From Halobacteriales archaeon (GTDB lineage Archaea; Halobacteriota; Halobacteria; Halobacteriales; SKNY01): DNA of 49,547 bases. Positions 1-12,555 of the stretch are shown here, piece by piece. Both the position numbers and the translations under genes were made by a program. The stretch is taken from positions 1 through 49,547 of the forward strand of contig SKQO01000027.1 in the NCBI GenBank assembly GCA_007118975.1, given 5' to 3'. A model generated the notes under the pieces. The model had not been told where the DNA came from. It saw nothing but the letters and a program-made list of their open reading frames with translations, and did not search any database. Each line of letters begins with the position of its first letter. The first letter of the stretch is position 1.

Positions 1-1990
1 CGGCAGAAAGGGTGTTCAAGAACCGAAGATCACCTGGGTAACTCGATACTCTCATCGGTTGACTTCATCACGAAATCGTTCGTATCGCTACCCCACCTGC
101 TTTGACGAGCAAAAAATCCGTACGGTCGGTTACGCGGCTGACTCCGCTCGCTTCGCTTCCTCGGAGAGGTGTCTCGAGACCCGTTTGAGATTGGTCCCGA
201 TAGCTTTCGCTGTCGCCGCGTTCTTCACCTTGATTCGTCCGGTGACTTTCGCCCGTTTACCCGTCCTGTGAAACATCTCATTGATCATCGATTCAGCGCC
301 AGCCCGTTGGTTGAGGAATTCCTGGCTTGCCGGATCGTTCAGCCGGGCCCGTCGCTGGGCGATGACCAGTTTGCGTTCCCAGAAACCGAAGCTGTACCAG
401 TTCTGTTTCTCCTCGACGCGACAGCTTTCCCTGTATTCGCAGCCCTCACAGTGGTCCTTAGCCATCCGGAAGGAGATCCGACCCTTGTCGCTATGTGACT
501 GTTCGAGCGGTTCGTGTCCTGCTGCACAGGCAACCAACTCGTACCCGTCCCACTCGAACGCGGCAAGCGAAAGCGTTCCTTCGGGTGGAGCGGTACCCTT
601 GATCCCGGTAAAGTGCTGGGTGATTCCCTGCTTCTGACAGTGGGCTTCGGCCTTCTTGTGAGTGTATCCGCCGTCGTTGAGCAGGTCGGTGAGCCCCATC
701 GCGGCGAGATCATCCACGTCTCGGTCGAGTAAGTCGCCGTCATCGGTGTTGTTGGTGTCGACCCTGACCGCGGTGATCAAGCGAAAGGGACCGTCTGTAT
801 CGCAGGTCTCGGCGACGTTGGCCACGTATCCGACGTGATCACCAGAGTGCTTTCGCCGGTAGGTCGCCTCGTCGTCGTGCGGATTTTGCAAGGAGCCGCT
901 ATCGATGTCCTCCGCATCCTTCAGTTCGACCCGGTCCTGACTCTGATCAGCCGCATCTTCGGAAATCTCTACCTGGAGTTCATTCTCGCCCGATTCGTCC
1001 GTCTGGGTCGTGAATTGCCTCACCGGTTCCCAGCCCGGTGAATCGTCGTCGTCATCATCGGTATCATCCTCGAACTCCTCGTCTTCATCCTCTTCGAGTT
1101 CGGGGATGCGATAGCATTGCTCGTCGAGGACCCGTTCAAGATGGGCGTAGCTCTCCAGGTCGCTGTACGCGGCCTCGTCCTCAAAGCGATCAACCAGCCA
1201 AGCGGCGTGTTCGGCGAAGGTCTCCAAGGTCGCCTCGACCTCTCCCGGTGGCAACGTATACGAGAGTTCGAGGTTCTCCCCGGCGGCGAACGTCACCATC
1301 CCAGCAGGGAGATCGGCGACCTCTGCATCAGGGAGATTGCGGAGGAAGTTGTGGACGACCTTGGCGATCAGATCGATCCGCGAGAGCTGTTTGATGTTTC
1401 CGTCGATGAACGTCGAATCCATCCGCTGGGTGCTGGCGTCGATTTCGAACTCGTCCTGGAGGTAGTCGCGGTGTTCGATGTACACCTCGTGAAGCAGGTC
1501 TCGACCGGTTTCCTCCTCGTACTCCAGCAGGCGACGCCGAAAGTTGTTGAACGTCCGCGGACAGATGTTGTCGCCCATCGTCTCCTTGCCGAGGGCGTTT
1601 CTCACACGGAAATCAAAGAGGTAGGCGTGTTCGAGTTCCTCGTCCGAAAGTCCAAGCATCTCCTTGAGGATCTCCAGCGAGACCAGCTCGTTGACCGGCT
1701 TGTTCGGCCGACTGTAGCCTTCGTGATAAAGCACAGCGAACTTTTCCTCATCGATCTGGGTAAAGACGTGTTCGTAAAAGTGAGTAGACCAATGATTGTC
1801 CAATTTCTTCTTGATCCCCGCCGGAAGGTCTTTTACAGGAGAGAACAACGATTCCTGTTCGTGTTCGTGATTCTCTTTGAACACCTTTTCCACCAATTAA
1901 ATTACTACTCAGGCTAATGTAATATCAACCTTATGTGAGTGATTCACACAGGTTAAGCATAGAGTTGTGATCAGTTATTTGCAATCGAAA
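1..1990 (-). mobile_element. IS1182-like insertion sequence, ends not resolved
   Basis: The element is defined by its transposase gene at 130-1896. Its right side must end before the gyrA terminator hairpin at 1992-2013. I could not find convincing terminal inverted repeats or a target duplication by eye, and the left end may lie before the window, so the outer coordinates are limits rather than measured ends. The AT-rich segment at 1897-1980 upstream of the transposase probably holds its promoter and right end. Confidence 0.5.
130..1896 (-). CDS. IS1182-family-like DDE transposase
   Basis: A 588-residue transposase that would cut and move the surrounding insertion sequence. The N-terminal third has the helical DUF772-like region seen in IS1182/IS5-type enzymes. 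The catalytic acidic triad can be proposed at MDST, LLNDGGY and RAGAESM. A CxxC-type cluster (CEGCEYRESC) near residue 500 matches the zinc-binding stretch common in this group. A highly acidic insert of Asp/Glu near residues 270-290 looks like halophilic adaptation. The ORF is complete, without frameshifts, so the element may still be active. It lies tail-to-tail-adjacent to the gyrA terminator and appears to do no damage. The family assignment is from motif recognition only. Confidence 0.85.
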   Translation of the reverse strand: MVEKVFKENHEHEQESLFSPVKDLPAGIKKKLDNHWSTHFYEHVFTQIDEEKFAVLYHEGYSRPNKPVNELVSLEILKEMLGLSDEELEHAYLFDFRVRNALGKETMGDNICPRTFNNFRRRLLEYEEETGRDLLHEVYIEHRDYLQDEFEIDASTQRMDSTFIDGNIKQLSRIDLIAKVVHNFLRNLPDAEVADLPAGMVTFAAGENLELSYTLPPGEVEATLETFAEHAAWLVDRFEDEAAYSDLESYAHLERVLDEQCYRIPELEEDEDEEFEDDTDDDDDDSPGWEPVRQFTTQTDESGENELQVEISEDAADQSQDRVELKDAEDIDSGSLQNPHDDEATYRRKHSGDHVGYVANVAETCDTDGPFRLITAVRVDTNNTDDGDLLDRDVDDLAAMGLTDLLNDGGYTHKKAEAHCQKQGITQHFTGIKGTAPPEGTLSLAAFEWDGYELVACAAGHEPLEQSHSDKGRISFRMAKDHCEGCEYRESCRVEEKQNWYSFGFWERKLVIAQRRARLNDPASQEFLNQRAGAESMINEMFHRTGKRAKVTGRIKVKNAATAKAIGTNLKRVSRHLSEEAKRAESAA

Positions 1991-1991
1991 C

Positions 1992-2013
1992 AGGCCCCTT
2001 TTTGCGGGGGCCT
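1992..2013 (-). terminator. Hairpin terminator of gyrBA
   Basis: A perfect 7-bp stem (AGGCCCC at 1992-1998 pairing with GGGGCCT at 2007-2013) with an 8-base loop lies 6 bases after the gyrA stop codon. On the minus strand it is followed by a short T-rich stretch. It fits a hairpin-assisted transcription end for gyrBA and marks the inner limit of the neighbouring insertion sequence. Confidence 0.6.
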
Positions 2014-2019
2014 CAGACT

Positions 2020-4473
2020 CTAGACGTCCTCTGGGGTCCCTTCCATGACGGCGATGTTCGCGACACGATCGGCGTCCCCGAGCGACATAATCCGCACGCC
2101 CATCGTATTCCGATGCACCGTGGAGACGTCGGCGACGGCCGTCCGCATGATCTGTCCCCGCTCGCTCATGACGACGAGTTCGTCCGGATCGCTCACCGAT
2201 GCGACAGCCTGGACTGGCCCGTTTCGCTCTTCGGTCTTGATGTCGATCGTTCCCTGTCCGTACCGGGACTGTTTCGGGTAATCCTCCAGGGGTGTTCGCT
2301 TGCCGTAGCCGTGTGCGGTCACTGTCAGGAGTTCCCGGTTTGGATCCGTCCCCTCGAGGCCGACGACTTCGTCGTCATTCCTGAGCTCGATACCGTTGAC
2401 CCCCCGGGCGGTGCGTCCCATGGCCCTGACCTCCGCCTCGTCGAATCGGATCGACATTCCGTCGCGCGTGGCAATGACGATGTCGCGCTCCCCGTCCGTG
2501 ACCGCGACGTCGACCAGTTCGTCCCCCTCTTCCAGGGAGGCGGCGATGATACCACTCGACCGGACGTTCTCGAACTCGGTCGCCGCCGTACGCTTTACGT
2601 ACCCGCGCCTGGTGACCATGGTGAGATACTCCTCGGTGCCGAGATCGTCCGTCGGCAACACGGCCGTGAGTTCTTCGCCATCGTCGAGATCCAGTAGGTT
2701 AACGATCGGTGTTCCCCTGGCCGTTCGACTCATTTCGGGAATCTCGAACGTTCGAAGCTCGTAGACCCGGCCCTGATTGGTGAAACAGAGCAGATAGTCG
2801 TGGGAGTTGGCCTGAAAGACGTTGGTGACCCGATCGCCATCCTTGAGGCTGACACCGATAACTCCCTTGCCTCCCCGACCTTGGGCCCGAAACGTGTCGA
2901 TCGGCATTCGTTTCACGTAATCCGCCTCCGTGAGTACAACGACGACTTCCTCCTCGGGGATGAGATCCTCGCGGGTCACCTCGCCGAAGTCCTCGACGAT
3001 CGCGGTTCGTCGGTCGTCGTCGTAGTCCTCCTTGACCGCGAGCAGTTCATCCTTGATCACTCCGAGGAGGACCTCCTCGTTCTCCAAGATCTCCGTCAGC
3101 CGCTCGATCTCCGCCATCGTTTCTTCGTACTCGGCTTGGATCTCCTGGGCCTCCATCGAGGTGAGGCTGCCGAGTTGCATGCGAACGATGTGGAGTGCCT
3201 GCTCCGAGGTAAACCCGAAGCGTGATTCGAGCCCGTCGCGGGCTTCCTCGCGATCGGCCGAGCCACGGATGAGCTCGACCACCTCCTCGATCCGATCGAG
3301 TGCCTTGAGCCGCCCTTCCAGGAGATGGGCCTCCGCTTCCGCGGCCGCACGGTCGTGCTCGCTACGCCGGCGAACTACCTCGCGACGGTGCTTGATGTAC
3401 TCCGCGAGCGCTTCCTTGAGGGTGAGTACCTGCGGTTGCCCATCCACCAGCGCGAGCATGATCACCCCGAACGTGCGTTCGAGATGGTGTTCGAGTAGCT
3501 GATTCTCGACGATGTCCGGATTTGCGCCACGTTTGCATTCGATCACGACGCGGACGCCCTCCCGATCGGATTCGTCTCGCAGGTCCGCGATCCCTTCGAT
3601 CACGCCCTCGTTGACGTCATCGGCGATCCGTTCGACCATCCGCGCTTTGTTTACTTGAAAGGGTAACTCAGTCAGGACAATGCGGTCCCGGCCGTTCTCG
3701 GCCCGCTCGATTTCGTACTCCGCCCGTACTCGCAACCTTCCGCGACCGGTGGTGTACGCTTCGTAAATCCCCTCGCGACCGACAATACTGGCCCCGGTTG
3801 GGAAATCCGGCCCCTTCACGTGGTCCATCAGCTCCCGGACGTTCGCGTCGGGGTCATCGATGAGAGTTACCGTCGCATCGATAATCTCGCCGAGATTATG
3901 TGGCGGGATGTTCGTCGACATCCCGACGGCGATGCCGGAAGCACCGTTGACCAGCAAGTTGGGGAAGCCGGCGGGTAATACGGTGGGTTCCTCAAGTCGA
4001 TCGTCGTAGTTCGAGCGGAAGTCAACGGTGTCCTTTTCGATATCAGCGAGTAACTCCTCGGCGATGGGGGCCATTCGAGCCTCGGTGTACCGCATTGCCG
4101 CGGGCGGATCCCCGTCCATCGAGCCGAAATTACCCTGCCCGTCGATCAGTGGATACCGCATCGAGAACGGCTGTGCCATCCGAACGAGCGTGTCATATAT
4201 GGCGGAGTCGCCGTGCGGGTGATAGTCACCCATCGTCTCGCCAACGATGGAGGACGATTTGCGATGGCCGGAACCGCTGGTCACGCCCATCTCGTCCATG
4301 GCATAGAGGATGCGCTTGTGGACGGGTTTGAGGCCGTCACGGACGTCCGGGAGGGCGCGCCCGGCGATGACGGACATCGCATAGTCGATGTAACTTTGCT
4401 CCATCTCTTCTTCGATCCGCACGTTCCGGATCCGGCTTGCGGGCCCGTCGGGCGGTGGTGATTCTGAGCTCAT
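2020..4473 (-). CDS. gyrA: DNA gyrase subunit A
   Basis: The breakage-reunion subunit of type IIA topoisomerase, which with GyrB introduces negative supercoils using ATP. The chosen ATG gives 817 residues; the frame is open to an ATG at 4500, but that start would overlap gyrB by 16 bases, and haloarchaeal GyrA usually begins with a short MSSE-like tail. The catalytic tyrosine is Y129 in AMRYTEARM. The quinolone-determining region reads [20 protein letters not shown], with the Ser and Asp found in sensitive enzymes. A GyrA-box-like motif QGRGGKG (about residues 531-537) opens the C-terminal DNA-wrapping beta-pinwheel, so this is a true gyrase rather than topo IV. It is the second gene of gyrBA, 11 bases after gyrB. 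Confidence 0.97.
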   Translation of the reverse strand: MSSESPPPDGPASRIRNVRIEEEMEQSYIDYAMSVIAGRALPDVRDGLKPVHKRILYAMDEMGVTSGSGHRKSSSIVGETMGDYHPHGDSAIYDTLVRMAQPFSMRYPLIDGQGNFGSMDGDPPAAMRYTEARMAPIAEELLADIEKDTVDFRSNYDDRLEEPTVLPAGFPNLLVNGASGIAVGMSTNIPPHNLGEIIDATVTLIDDPDANVRELMDHVKGPDFPTGASIVGREGIYEAYTTGRGRLRVRAEYEIERAENGRDRIVLTELPFQVNKARMVERIADDVNEGVIEGIADLRDESDREGVRVVIECKRGANPDIVENQLLEHHLERTFGVIMLALVDGQPQVLTLKEALAEYIKHRREVVRRRSEHDRAAAEAEAHLLEGRLKALDRIEEVVELIRGSADREEARDGLESRFGFTSEQALHIVRMQLGSLTSMEAQEIQAEYEETMAEIERLTEILENEEVLLGVIKDELLAVKEDYDDDRRTAIVEDFGEVTREDLIPEEEVVVVLTEADYVKRMPIDTFRAQGRGGKGVIGVSLKDGDRVTNVFQANSHDYLLCFTNQGRVYELRTFEIPEMSRTARGTPIVNLLDLDDGEELTAVLPTDDLGTEEYLTMVTRRGYVKRTAATEFENVRSSGIIAASLEEGDELVDVAVTDGERDIVIATRDGMSIRFDEAEVRAMGRTARGVNGIELRNDDEVVGLEGTDPNRELLTVTAHGYGKRTPLEDYPKQSRYGQGTIDIKTEERNGPVQAVASVSDPDELVVMSERGQIMRTAVADVSTVHRNTMGVRIMSLGDADRVANIAVMEGTPEDV

Positions 4474-4484
4474 GACGTCACTCG

Positions 4485-6443
<1,959 letters not shown>

Positions 6444-6446
6444 GCT

Positions 6447-6468
6447 TGCGTGCGCGTGCACGCGCGTA
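6447..6468. promoter_or_regulatory. 22-base alternating pyrimidine-purine tract (potential Z-DNA) in the gyrB promoter
   Basis: Eleven consecutive pyrimidine-purine steps (TG CG TG CG CG TG CA CG CG CG TA) run without a break. Within them GCGCGTGCACGCGC (6452-6465) is a perfect 14-base palindrome. CG/TG-rich alternation of this length is the classic Z-DNA former under negative supercoiling and high salt. It sits directly upstream of the gyrB TATA box. The pattern is seen; a regulatory role is inference. Confidence 0.6.
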
Positions 6469-6659
6469 ATGAGGGAATTCCCCGAGCAGTCTCGTATTTT
6501 TCGTGCAGGTCGACGCCGAGAGGAATCGGATCATTCCCACCTACTGCCTATTAGACAATATGTCGTAATTGATCCCTGAAACCATCCTGTTCGGTGGCTT
6601 GAGATCCTCAATCAGCCGGCCTGCTGCAGTTTCACTTTCACCTCGGATTATGGCGGACG

Positions 6660-6666
6660 TTTAAAT
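6660..6666 (+). promoter_or_regulatory. top6B TATA box
   Basis: TTTAAAT, close to the haloarchaeal consensus, centred 29 bases before the top6B ATG. This predicts a leaderless top6BA mRNA. It faces away from the gyrB promoter across a 287-base intergenic region. Confidence 0.75.
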
Positions 6667-6691
6667 CGCGCCCCGCACTACTATCCGGTAG

Positions 6692-9600
6692 ATGTCGTCT
6701 TTTGATTCTTCCCTCGGCGAGGAGACCGGTATCGCCGAGGAACTGGCCGCCGAGCAACGCGCGATTTCCATCGCCGAGTTTTTCGAGAAGAACAAACACA
6801 TGCTCGGGTTCGATAGCGGTGCCCGGGCGCTGGTAACGGCTGTGAAGGAAGGTGTAGACAACAGCCTTGACGCGACGGAGGAAGCCGGTATCGCACCGGA
6901 TATTTACGTCAACATTGAGGACACCGGCGATTACTATCGGCTCGTCATTGAGGACAATGGGCCCGGCATCACCCGCGAGCAGATTCCAAAAGTATTCGGG
7001 AAGCTCCTCTACGGATCGCGCTTTCACAAGCGCGAACAGTCGTTGCCGCCGGACCAACAAGTTCTCGTGAAACACGACGGTAGAGTGGACTTCGTGCCGA
7101 TCGGCGTCCTCTGCGATGCCTTCCTCCCCGAGACTGGCGAAGCAACGATGCCGGTCCCGAATGATATCGACGTACCGACGTTCAACCGCCAGACCCACGA
7201 GACGAGTTGGCAACCAGTCACCCACGTCATCCGGCATAATACAGCCGAACAAACGTACGAAATCGAAACGGCCTGTGGTCGGACCCTCGAAGTTACCGGG
7301 AATCACAGTTTGTTCGCCGTGACCGAGAGGGGAGAAACACGAGAACTGCGGGCTGACCAGTTAGAACCCGGTGATGAGATTCTTGCCCCCCATCATCTCC
7401 CGGAGGCGACAGAGACGAGAGAGCAGATCGACCTCCTGGCCTCAGTCTCGGCGGCGACGCTGGACGACTGGGGTGTCATGGTACACGGCGTCGACCGGGG
7501 AGCGATCGAGGCACTCATCCAGGAAGATTGTGTCGTCAATTCCTCCTCCACCGACGGCTGGTGCTACCGCATCGGTGACATCCAGATCGAAGCATCGATG
7601 CTTGAGAACGAATATTTGCCCGGAGGGTATCTTCCGGCGTCGGTTGTCAAGGGACTCGAGTGGGACCTACACGAGCACGAGGTGTCGTTGCGACGAATCG
7701 GATCGACCGGGGAAGCGGTCGACACACCAGCGAGCGTTCCCCTAGACAAGGCGTTCATGAAAGCGGTTGGCCGTTACGTGGCGACGGGGACGTGGCACGG
7801 GAATGGGGTGGCACGTACTAGCGATCGGGATTCTGTCGGCGACGGCAGGGGCACACAGCAGACAGTCGGGACAGCATCCGTGGTAGAACGCTTCGTGCGA
7901 GCTGCCTGCACGACCGCAAAAGGGGAATCCCAGCTCCCGTCTTTCGTGTTTGCGGCGCCTCGTGCCGCCCAGCAGGCGTGTATAGACGAGCTGTTCGAAG
8001 AGAGTTCGTCGGGTCGCACGCTTGACACGGGGAGTGAACCGTTGGTTCGTCAGGTGACGACGTGGTTGACGATGCGAGGAGTCACTCCGGATCTCGAGCG
8101 TGTCACGAATGGGGATCAGACTGTTCACCGGCTTACGATTCCGGATGCAGCCCTGGCGGCTGTTCCCGACAGTGATGTGTGTCATCTAACCGTCAGCGAC
8201 GTACGCGAGTCGACGCCGCCAGAGTATGTGTATGATATCTCCGTCCCCGGCCAAACCGGTCGTGACGAGAATTTCGTTGTCGTCAACGACGGTCCGATTT
8301 TCGTCAAGAACAGTCGCGGTCAACAGGGAATCGGTATCTCTGCGGCGGTCTTGTACGCGCAGTTGACAAGCGGCAAACCGGCGAAAATCACGAGCCGGAC
8401 TAACGGTACCGGTGAGGCCGAGTACTTCGAGATCGTCATCGATACGGAATCTAACGAACCGGAAATCCGGACGGAAAGCACCACGACGTGGGATCGCCCC
8501 CACGGAACTCGTCTCGAACTCGAGATGGAGGCGAACCTCCGCGCCAGAAAGCAACTCCATCAGTATATCAAACAAACGGCAGTGGTCAATCCCCATGCTC
8601 GCGTCGAGATGCGCGAGCCGGAAAGTTCGGTTAAATATGAACGCGTGACGGATACGCTTCCGGCCGAAACGTCGGAGATTCATCCGCATCCGCACGGGGT
8701 GGAACTCGGGACCGTCCTCAAGATGTTGGATGCGACCGACTCTCACTCGCTCTCCGGGTTCCTGCAGTCCGAGTTCACGCGGGTGGGCCGGAAGACCGCA
8801 GAGGAGATCATCGCTGGCTTCCGCGATCTGCACTTCGGTCGGGAACTCGGTTGGCCGGGTCCGAAAGCCCACGACGAACAGTCGGTGACCGGGGCAGTGA
8901 TCGACGCCACGGCGAACAAGGGGAAAGCGCCGACGAAACAGTTTGGCGAGCAGATCGAGGCGGCGGTAGCAAGCCGGGATCGGGTCACCTTTAGCGACCT
9001 CGAGAAGATCGTCGCCGCCGCCGCGGGCGAGGTCGAATCCGACCACGAGACGCGGTTCGGTGGCACAGTTCAGCAACACGCCGTCGAGGCAGCGTGGGGA
9101 GCAATCACGGCCAATATGGCAACGCATCTCTACCGGCTTGTTGACGAGGCAACGACGGCCCGGAAGGACGACGCCGTCGTGGAGGGCCTCGCGACCCGGC
9201 TAGCGGAGCGAATCGATGACGACGATAATCCACGCCAGCGGTACACGCGATCGAGTTTGACGGATCTCGTCGATCGGGCAGCCGAGATGACGGCACGACG
9301 CGAGGATGTCAGCATCGGCGAAACCGCCCGCGACAACATCGTCGAAGCGATCTGGACACGAATGCAGACCGTGACTGAGGACGTACCTCGCGTCCGATCG
9401 GTCGCGGGCGATCGAGATACGGCGAACGATCTGGTTAGCGCGATGCGTGCCGCGTCGATTATGGCGCCGCCGACCGATTGTCTGTCGCCGATCTCCGCGG
9501 AGTTGATCGAGGCGGGGCTTGAGAAAGAGTACGACGCTGATTTTTACACTGCGACCACCCGGGACGGCAAGGTCCACGCCGGGGACCCGTTCGTGGTGGA

Positions 9601-10354
9601 AGCGGGGATCGCGTATGGCGGTGAGCTCTCCGACGACGATTCGATCGAGGTGCTCAGATTCGCCAATCGGGTCCCGCTGGTCTATCAACGTGGCGCGTGC
9701 GCGACGTCGGATGTCGTGAGTTCGATCGGTTGGCGGAACTACGGCCTCGATCAGCCGGGGGGCTCGGGCGTGCCGGTCGGCCCCGTGGTCGTGATGGTAC
9801 ACGTCGCCTCGACGAACGTTCCGTTTACCAGCGAATCCAAGGATGCAGTCGCGAACGTACCGGAGATTGAAGACGAGATCGAGCTGGCCGTCCGGGATTG
9901 CGCCCGAGATCTCAAATCGTACCTGAACAAACGACGCTCGTTAGCGCAACGCCGAGAAAAGGCCGACGTGCTCGCGAGGATCCTCCCCCAGATGGCCACC
10001 AAGGTCGCTTCGGTGACGAGCAGATCGTCACCGAATATCGATGACGCCTTGGCGCGGATCATGAACAACGTTCTCGTCGAGCGGGTCGTGACCGATGGGA
10101 CGGTCTCGGTAACGGTTCACAACCACTCCGATCGTGTGGAGTCACTCGAAGTCACCGAAATCCTTGATTGTGAGCCAACGGAGGTGAACGGAGACGTTGA
10201 GATCGTCGAGATGGACGATGAATGGTACCTGCTGTGGGAGATCGAGGTCCCCGGCGGAGATACGGAGACGGTGAACTACGCGATCGACACGGACCACGAA
10301 TCGTCGCTGTCTGTAGACGGTATCGACGAGGAACTGGTCACGGTGGCACAATAG
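6692..10354 (+). CDS. top6B: DNA topoisomerase VI subunit B, intein-containing
   Basis: The ATPase subunit of type IIB topoisomerase VI, which decatenates and relaxes DNA together with Top6A. The precursor is 1220 residues; removing the intein (residues 117-540) leaves 796, the usual haloarchaeal length. The GHKL fold shows [10 protein letters not shown] (N box) and IEDNGPGI (G1 box). The intein splits the ATP-lid region between HKREQ and SRGQQGIG, so the unspliced protein cannot bind ATP normally. The C-extein carries the helix-two-turn-helix and transducer regions and an extended C-terminal domain. It is leaderless with a TATA box at 6660-6666, and top6A follows 12 bases later. Confidence 0.96.
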   Translation: MSSFDSSLGEETGIAEELAAEQRAISIAEFFEKNKHMLGFDSGARALVTAVKEGVDNSLDATEEAGIAPDIYVNIEDTGDYYRLVIEDNGPGITREQIPKVFGKLLYGSRFHKREQSLPPDQQVLVKHDGRVDFVPIGVLCDAFLPETGEATMPVPNDIDVPTFNRQTHETSWQPVTHVIRHNTAEQTYEIETACGRTLEVTGNHSLFAVTERGETRELRADQLEPGDEILAPHHLPEATETREQIDLLASVSAATLDDWGVMVHGVDRGAIEALIQEDCVVNSSSTDGWCYRIGDIQIEASMLENEYLPGGYLPASVVKGLEWDLHEHEVSLRRIGSTGEAVDTPASVPLDKAFMKAVGRYVATGTWHGNGVARTSDRDSVGDGRGTQQTVGTASVVERFVRAACTTAKGESQLPSFVFAAPRAAQQACIDELFEESSSGRTLDTGSEPLVRQVTTWLTMRGVTPDLERVTNGDQTVHRLTIPDAALAAVPDSDVCHLTVSDVRESTPPEYVYDISVPGQTGRDENFVVVNDGPIFVKNSRGQQGIGISAAVLYAQLTSGKPAKITSRTNGTGEAEYFEIVIDTESNEPEIRTESTTTWDRPHGTRLELEMEANLRARKQLHQYIKQTAVVNPHARVEMREPESSVKYERVTDTLPAETSEIHPHPHGVELGTVLKMLDATDSHSLSGFLQSEFTRVGRKTAEEIIAGFRDLHFGRELGWPGPKAHDEQSVTGAVIDATANKGKAPTKQFGEQIEAAVASRDRVTFSDLEKIVAAAAGEVESDHETRFGGTVQQHAVEAAWGAITANMATHLYRLVDEATTARKDDAVVEGLATRLAERIDDDDNPRQRYTRSSLTDLVDRAAEMTARREDVSIGETARDNIVEAIWTRMQTVTEDVPRVRSVAGDRDTANDLVSAMRAASIMAPPTDCLSPISAELIEAGLEKEYDADFYTATTRDGKVHAGDPFVVEAGIAYGGELSDDDSIEVLRFANRVPLVYQRGACATSDVVSSIGWRNYGLDQPGGSGVPVGPVVVMVHVASTNVPFTSESKDAVANVPEIEDEIELAVRDCARDLKSYLNKRRSLAQRREKADVLARILPQMATKVASVTSRSSPNIDDALARIMNNVLVERVVTDGTVSVTVHNHSDRVESLEVTEILDCEPTEVNGDVEIVEMDDEWYLLWEIEVPGGDTETVNYAIDTDHESSLSVDGIDEELVTVAQ
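7040..8311 (+). other. Intein in Top6B (424 residues)
   Basis: An in-frame protein-splicing element. It starts with Ser117 ([10 protein letters not shown], block A) and ends ...IFVKN before a +1 Ser. Block B is seen as [10 protein letters not shown] with the expected T-x-N-H. Block F is EYVYDISVP. The penultimate residue is Lys rather than the usual His. The middle, about 250 residues, has only a weak echo of a LAGLIDADG helix ([14 protein letters not shown]), so the homing endonuclease looks degenerate or absent. The insertion point inside the ATP-lid motif is the kind of highly conserved site that inteins occupy. Confidence 0.93.
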
Positions 10355-10366
10355 GAGAGTACAAGC

Positions 10367-11467
10367 ATGGCAACACCACTCGACGAATCAGCCCAGCGGG
10401 CACAGGAGCAGTTAATCGACCTGGCAGAGCAGTTCTACGATCAGTTTGCGGCGGGTGACGTGCCGAGCATGCGCGTGCCCACCAGGTCGAAGTCGAACAT
10501 CGAGTACGATTCGGACAAGAAGGTCTGGGTTTATGGCGATCGAACGAGCACGAGGAGCGCCAAAACGATTCGTGGCGCCCGGAAGCTCCTGAAGTCGGTG
10601 TACACGATCGAATTTCTCGTCGATCAGCTCGAACAGGACCGGTCGTCCACCCTCAGAGAGCTGTACTACCTCTCGGAGAGCTGGGATTTCGACGAGGCGA
10701 CCTTTTCCGAACAAGGGGAATCGGACCAGTTAATCGAAGACCTCGAAATCGTCAGTCAGGCGCGCCGTGAAGATTTCCACATGCGTCCCGAGGAGTCCGG
10801 GGCGACGGTGATCGGTCCGTTGTTCCTCCGAGAACAAACCCGCCGTGGCGAACGTGATATTCACTGCCAGGAGGACGTCGGCGAGGGAGGATACCAGATT
10901 CCGAACAACCCCGACACGATCGAGTTTCTCGATCACGATGCGAAGCTGATCATGTGCGTCGAAACAGGCGGGATGCGCGATCGGCTGGTCGAAAACGGCT
11001 TTGACGAGGACTACAACGCCATTATCGTCCACCTCAAGGGTCAACCCGCCAGAGCGACCCGCCGGCTTATCAAACGACTCCACGACGAACTCGACCTGCC
11101 AGTCACCGTGTTCACTGACGGTGACCCGTGGTCGTACCGAATTTTTGCATCGGTGGCCTACGGTTCGATCAAGAGCGCGCATCTCTCCGAGTATCTGGCA
11201 ACGCCAGGTGCGGAGTTCATCGGTATTCAACCGACCGACATCGTCGAGTACGATCTCCCGACAGATCCACTGTCGGACTCCGACATTAACGCCCTCGAGA
11301 ACGAACTCGAAGACCCGCGCTTTCAGTCCGATTACTGGATCGACGAGATCGAATTACAACTCGAAATCGACCAGAAGGCAGAACAGCAGGCGCTCGCCTC
11401 CCGCGGACTCGACTACGTAACGGACACGTATCTCCCGGAGCGACTCGACGAGATGGGTATCGCCTAA
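10367..11467 (+). CDS. top6A: DNA topoisomerase VI subunit A
   Basis: The Spo11-like DNA-cleaving subunit of topoisomerase VI, 366 residues. The winged-helix/CAP domain carries [13 protein letters not shown], whose tandem tyrosines (Y100-Y101) include the catalytic one. The TOPRIM domain shows [11 protein letters not shown] and the metal-binding DGDPWSY. It begins 12 bases after top6B with a GGAG-like ribosome binding sequence between them, so the two subunits are co-translated from one mRNA. Length and motifs are complete. Confidence 0.97.
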   Translation: MATPLDESAQRAQEQLIDLAEQFYDQFAAGDVPSMRVPTRSKSNIEYDSDKKVWVYGDRTSTRSAKTIRGARKLLKSVYTIEFLVDQLEQDRSSTLRELYYLSESWDFDEATFSEQGESDQLIEDLEIVSQARREDFHMRPEESGATVIGPLFLREQTRRGERDIHCQEDVGEGGYQIPNNPDTIEFLDHDAKLIMCVETGGMRDRLVENGFDEDYNAIIVHLKGQPARATRRLIKRLHDELDLPVTVFTDGDPWSYRIFASVAYGSIKSAHLSEYLATPGAEFIGIQPTDIVEYDLPTDPLSDSDINALENELEDPRFQSDYWIDEIELQLEIDQKAEQQALASRGLDYVTDTYLPERLDEMGIA

Positions 11468-11561
11468 CCGTCGGGGATGGCACACACGATCCGATTCGAG
11501 CATGTCGGAAATGCTGTGGTATGGAGTCGAACGGTCGTGCAGGAACCAACTGGGCCGCAAT

Positions 11562-12290
11562 TCAGAGCAATTCGTCCAGCTCTTCGTGGTGGGTGATGTC
11601 GACGCCTTCCTCGGTTACCTCCGCGAGGACGATTCCGTTCCCACTGGCGGTATCCCGCTCGAGCGCGCTGTGAATACTGCGGGCGGCCACGGTCCGGCCT
11701 TCCGACAGATCTAGGTTTTCCTCGTACTGTTGCTCGAGGACACCGAGGGCAAACTGGGAGCCGGACCCGCTGACAGTGTACGGTTCTTCCATCGTCGCAC
11801 CCAGTGGATCGAGGCTGTAAACGTGGGGACCATCGTCATCGATGCCGCCGAGGACTGGCTGTACGATGAAGAATGCCCCGCTCCGGAGCAAGTTCCCGGT
11901 GAGTGTCGAGAGGGCTGTCATCGACATGTGATCGCCCCGTCGTGCTTCGTACAGGCTCACCTCCGCCTCGAGGCTCCGGATGAGCGATTGCGCCGCACTC
12001 ACTGAACCCGCGATAGTGAGTGCACCGGTGGGATGGATTTGCTCGACTTTTTGGACCGTCTTGCTCGAGACCATCCGACCCAGGCTCGCGCGTCGATCAG
12101 TTCCGAGCACCACGCCATCATCCGTTTTGAGGCCGACCGTGGTCGTCCCGGTTTTCGAGACGGCATCCTCCGGCACATTGTTCGTCCGTGGGCCACCCTC
12201 CTCGAGGATCGGTTCGAACGCATCGCTGTAGAACTCCTGGAGGTGGCCGCCGTGTGGCGAGATGTCGCTGTGCACCCGTTGTGGATTCAT
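11562..12290 (-). CDS. psmB: Proteasome beta subunit (precursor)
   Basis: The catalytic subunit of the archaeal 20S proteasome. The ATG at 12290 gives 242 residues, including a 48-residue propeptide that ends in KTG. Self-cleavage before Thr49 (TTTVGLK) exposes the nucleophilic threonine. Lys (DRRAS-GR-MVSSK region) and the GSGSQFALG turn are in place. The reading frame continues upstream to 12410, but those 40 extra residues are basic and lie beyond the TATA box at 12316-12321, which predicts a leaderless start at 12290. It converges with top6A across 94 bases. A small membrane-protein gene lies 49 bases upstream on the same strand. Confidence 0.95.
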   Translation of the reverse strand: MNPQRVHSDISPHGGHLQEFYSDAFEPILEEGGPRTNNVPEDAVSKTGTTTVGLKTDDGVVLGTDRRASLGRMVSSKTVQKVEQIHPTGALTIAGSVSAAQSLIRSLEAEVSLYEARRGDHMSMTALSTLTGNLLRSGAFFIVQPVLGGIDDDGPHVYSLDPLGATMEEPYTVSGSGSQFALGVLEQQYEENLDLSEGRTVAARSIHSALERDTASGNGIVLAEVTEEGVDITHHEELDELL

Positions 12291-12315
12291 CGGCGGTGAT
12301 TGCCCCCGCCGCGTG

Positions 12316-12321
12316 ATAAAA
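12316..12321 (-). promoter_or_regulatory. psmB TATA box
   Basis: On the minus strand GGTTTTATC, with the TTTTAT core centred 28 bases before the chosen psmB ATG. It supports that start over the longer frame. Confidence 0.65.
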
Positions 12322-12339
12322 CCAGTCCTTCGGGATTGT

Positions 12340-12519
12340 TCACCGCGAATCGGCGTCTCTCTCCATGGCAGTTTGGACGGAATCGAGCACCCGGTGAACC
12401 GGGAGTGCAATCCCGACCGTCCGGCGAAGTACCAGCGCGAACGGTAGCAGTAGGATGCCGAGCATGACGCTCAGTTGGTAAACGGCGAACAACGCGGTCC
12501 GCTGCATTCGAACGACCAT
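12340..12519 (-). CDS. Small membrane protein (59 aa), unknown function
   Basis: A 59-residue ORF beginning MVVRMQRTALFAVYQ and ending ERDADSR. One hydrophobic segment covers residues about 8-31 (leucine-, valine- and phenylalanine-rich), then a basic patch (LRRTVG) and a short soluble tail. It matches my memory of a short haloarchaeal family with an RTALFAVYQ-type N-terminus and no assigned function. A strong TATA box (GTATATATAC at 12546-12555) lies 31 bases before the ATG, the same leaderless geometry as its neighbours. It sits just upstream of psmB, which has its own promoter. Confidence 0.7.
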   Translation of the reverse strand: MVVRMQRTALFAVYQLSVMLGILLLPFALVLRRTVGIALPVHRVLDSVQTAMERDADSR

Positions 12520-12545
12520 CGGTACTCGCGGCCTGGGTGATGGGT

Positions 12546-12555
12546 GTATATATAC
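12546..12555 (-). promoter_or_regulatory. TATA box of the 59-aa membrane protein
   Basis: GTATATATAC, a self-complementary TATA element 27-36 bases before the ATG at 12519. Being symmetric it could in principle also be read toward the plus strand, but no gene starts at the right distance there. Confidence 0.65.

Noticed and set aside
8186-9127. 313-codon minus-strand ORF opposite top6B
   Set aside because: It spans the intein C-terminus and the C-extein, both clearly coded on the plus strand.
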